DNA of 13,830 bases, taken from Alphaproteobacteria bacterium UBA828 (lineage in GTDB: Bacteria; Pseudomonadota; Alphaproteobacteria; UBA828). The position numbers and the translations under genes are program-made. Below the pieces are notes generated by a model. It was given only the letters and a program-made list of their open reading frames with translations. It searched no databases and was not told the origin of the DNA. Each line of letters opens with the position of its first letter. The first letter of the stretch is position 1. Positions 13,103 through 13,830 of this stretch are shown here, piece after piece. The DNA is taken from assembly GCA_002296185.1 (NCBI GenBank), contig DBHM01000014.1:13506-27335 (forward strand). The letters run 5' to 3'.

Positions 13103-13134
13103 TTTAGAGACTAAAATTATTTAGTGGGGTGGGC

Positions 13135-13830
13135 ATGAATAAGTCCAGCGGTAATAACGATTCTAAGAATACACTTTATTGCTCGTTTTGCGGAAAAAGC
13201 CAGCACGAGGTGCGTAAGCTAATTGCTGGGCCTACAGTATTTATTTGTGATGAATGTGTAGAGCTTTGTATGGACATTATCCGTGAGGAACACAAGAGCG
13301 CGAAGTTAAAAACCAGAGATGGTGTTCCTACTCCTCGGGAGATAAATGAAGTTTTGGATGACTACGTAATAGGGCAAGCTCATGCCAAGCGAGTGCTTTC
13401 TGTTGCTGTGCATAACCACTACAAAAGATTAGCAAATGATGGAAAAAACGTTGATGTAGAGTTGGCAAAATCCAACATTATGCTTATCGGCCCTACAGGC
13501 TGTGGTAAGACACTTTTAGCTCAAACATTAGCTAGGATTTTAGATGTTCCTTTTACCATGGCTGATGCAACAACCTTAACTGAAGCAGGTTATGTCGGGG
13601 AGGATGTCGAGAATATAATTCTTAAGCTCCTTCAGGCTGCCGATTATAATGTGGAACGAGCGCAAAGAGGTATCGTTTATCTTGATGAGGTAGATAAGAT
13701 TGCGAGAAAGTCTGATAATCCATCCATTACAAGGGATGTTTCTGGTGAAGGTGTACAGCAGGCCCTATTAAAAATTATGGAAGGGACTGTTGCTTCTGTT
13801 CCTCCCCAAGGTGGAAGAAAACATCCTCAA
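13135..13830 (+). CDS. clpX: ATP-dependent Clp protease ATP-binding subunit ClpX, partial (N-terminal 232 residues)
   Basis: A hexameric AAA+ unfoldase that recognises tagged substrates and feeds ClpP. The window ends exactly after codon 232 of about 420. Seen: the N-terminal zinc-binding domain with C16, C19, C38 and C41 (CSFCGKS, FICDECVELC); the linker; Walker A GPTGCGKT (119-126), where Cys replaces the Ser of the E. coli protein, as I recall for Alphaproteobacteria; pore loop GYVG (152-155); Walker B IVYLDE (180-185, Asp184 and Glu185); and SGEGVQQALLKIMEGTVASV. The ATG at 13135 is preceded by GTGGGGTGGGC, a G-rich but poor Shine-Dalgarno; family alignment supports this start. The sensor II region and IGF loop are beyond the edge. 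Confidence 0.98.
   Translation, partial: MNKSSGNNDSKNTLYCSFCGKSQHEVRKLIAGPTVFICDECVELCMDIIREEHKSAKLKTRDGVPTPREINEVLDDYVIGQAHAKRVLSVAVHNHYKRLANDGKNVDVELAKSNIMLIGPTGCGKTLLAQTLARILDVPFTMADATTLTEAGYVGEDVENIILKLLQAADYNVERAQRGIVYLDEVDKIARKSDNPSITRDVSGEGVQQALLKIMEGTVASVPPQGGRKHPQ

Noticed and set aside
1..13830. CRISPR array, insertion sequence or prophage
   Set aside because: No regularly spaced repeats, transposase, integrase or structural phage genes were seen in either strand.

Overview
The window comes from an AT-rich member of the Alphaproteobacteria. The protein sequences point to that class: ParE, the ClpX Walker A variant GPTGCGKT followed by LLAQTLARI, the IbpA-type small heat-shock protein opening with DLSPLFRTAVGFDR, and the gene order tRNA-Leu, tig, clpP, clpX. 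A free-living, possibly marine Rhodospirillales-like lineage would fit, but that is inference. I see no transposase, integrase, prophage module or CRISPR array. This is mostly housekeeping chromosome with one small accessory-looking pair of genes.

Layout. 1-1409, minus strand: glnA (3' part missing) lies behind glnB, the usual nitrogen-assimilation pair, with a sigma70-like promoter before glnB. 1410-1670 is a divergent control region holding two palindromes. 1671-3000, plus strand: a class I/II PLP aminotransferase, then tRNA-His(GUG). 3018-3800, minus strand: an apparent two-gene operon of an unrecognised 168-residue protein and an 85-residue protein made of a LexA-type winged helix plus one CxxC pair, with no LexA peptidase. 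3801-4091 is intergenic, with a Fur-box-like site on the minus-operon side and a promoter for parE. 4092-7903, plus strand: parE (topoisomerase IV subunit B), a RhlE-like DEAD-box RNA helicase and a stand-alone Lrp/AsnC ligand-binding domain. 8004-8456, minus strand: an Hsp20 chaperone. 8839-10347, plus strand: the bifunctional NAD(P)H-hydrate repair enzyme. 10540-13830, plus strand: tRNA-Leu(UAG), tig, clpP and the start of clpX.

How it works together. glnB/glnA sense and assimilate nitrogen. tig, clpP and clpX link nascent-chain folding to regulated proteolysis, and Hsp20 adds stress-induced holdase capacity. The most striking regulatory structure is the leader of hsp20. The sequence just before its ATG can fold into a 9-bp stem with a single bulged G inside a UUGCU box, burying the Shine-Dalgarno. 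This is the signature of a ROSE-type RNA thermometer, and a possible heat-shock sigma promoter lies about 105 nt upstream. Other points worth a second look are the peptidase-less LexA-like protein and its partner, a roughly 70-residue lysine-rich tail on trigger factor, and alternative hairpins in the clpP-clpX gap that begin at a predicted transcription start.

Three start codons were moved inward from the longest reading frame (aminotransferase, hsp20, nnrD) on Shine-Dalgarno and alignment grounds.
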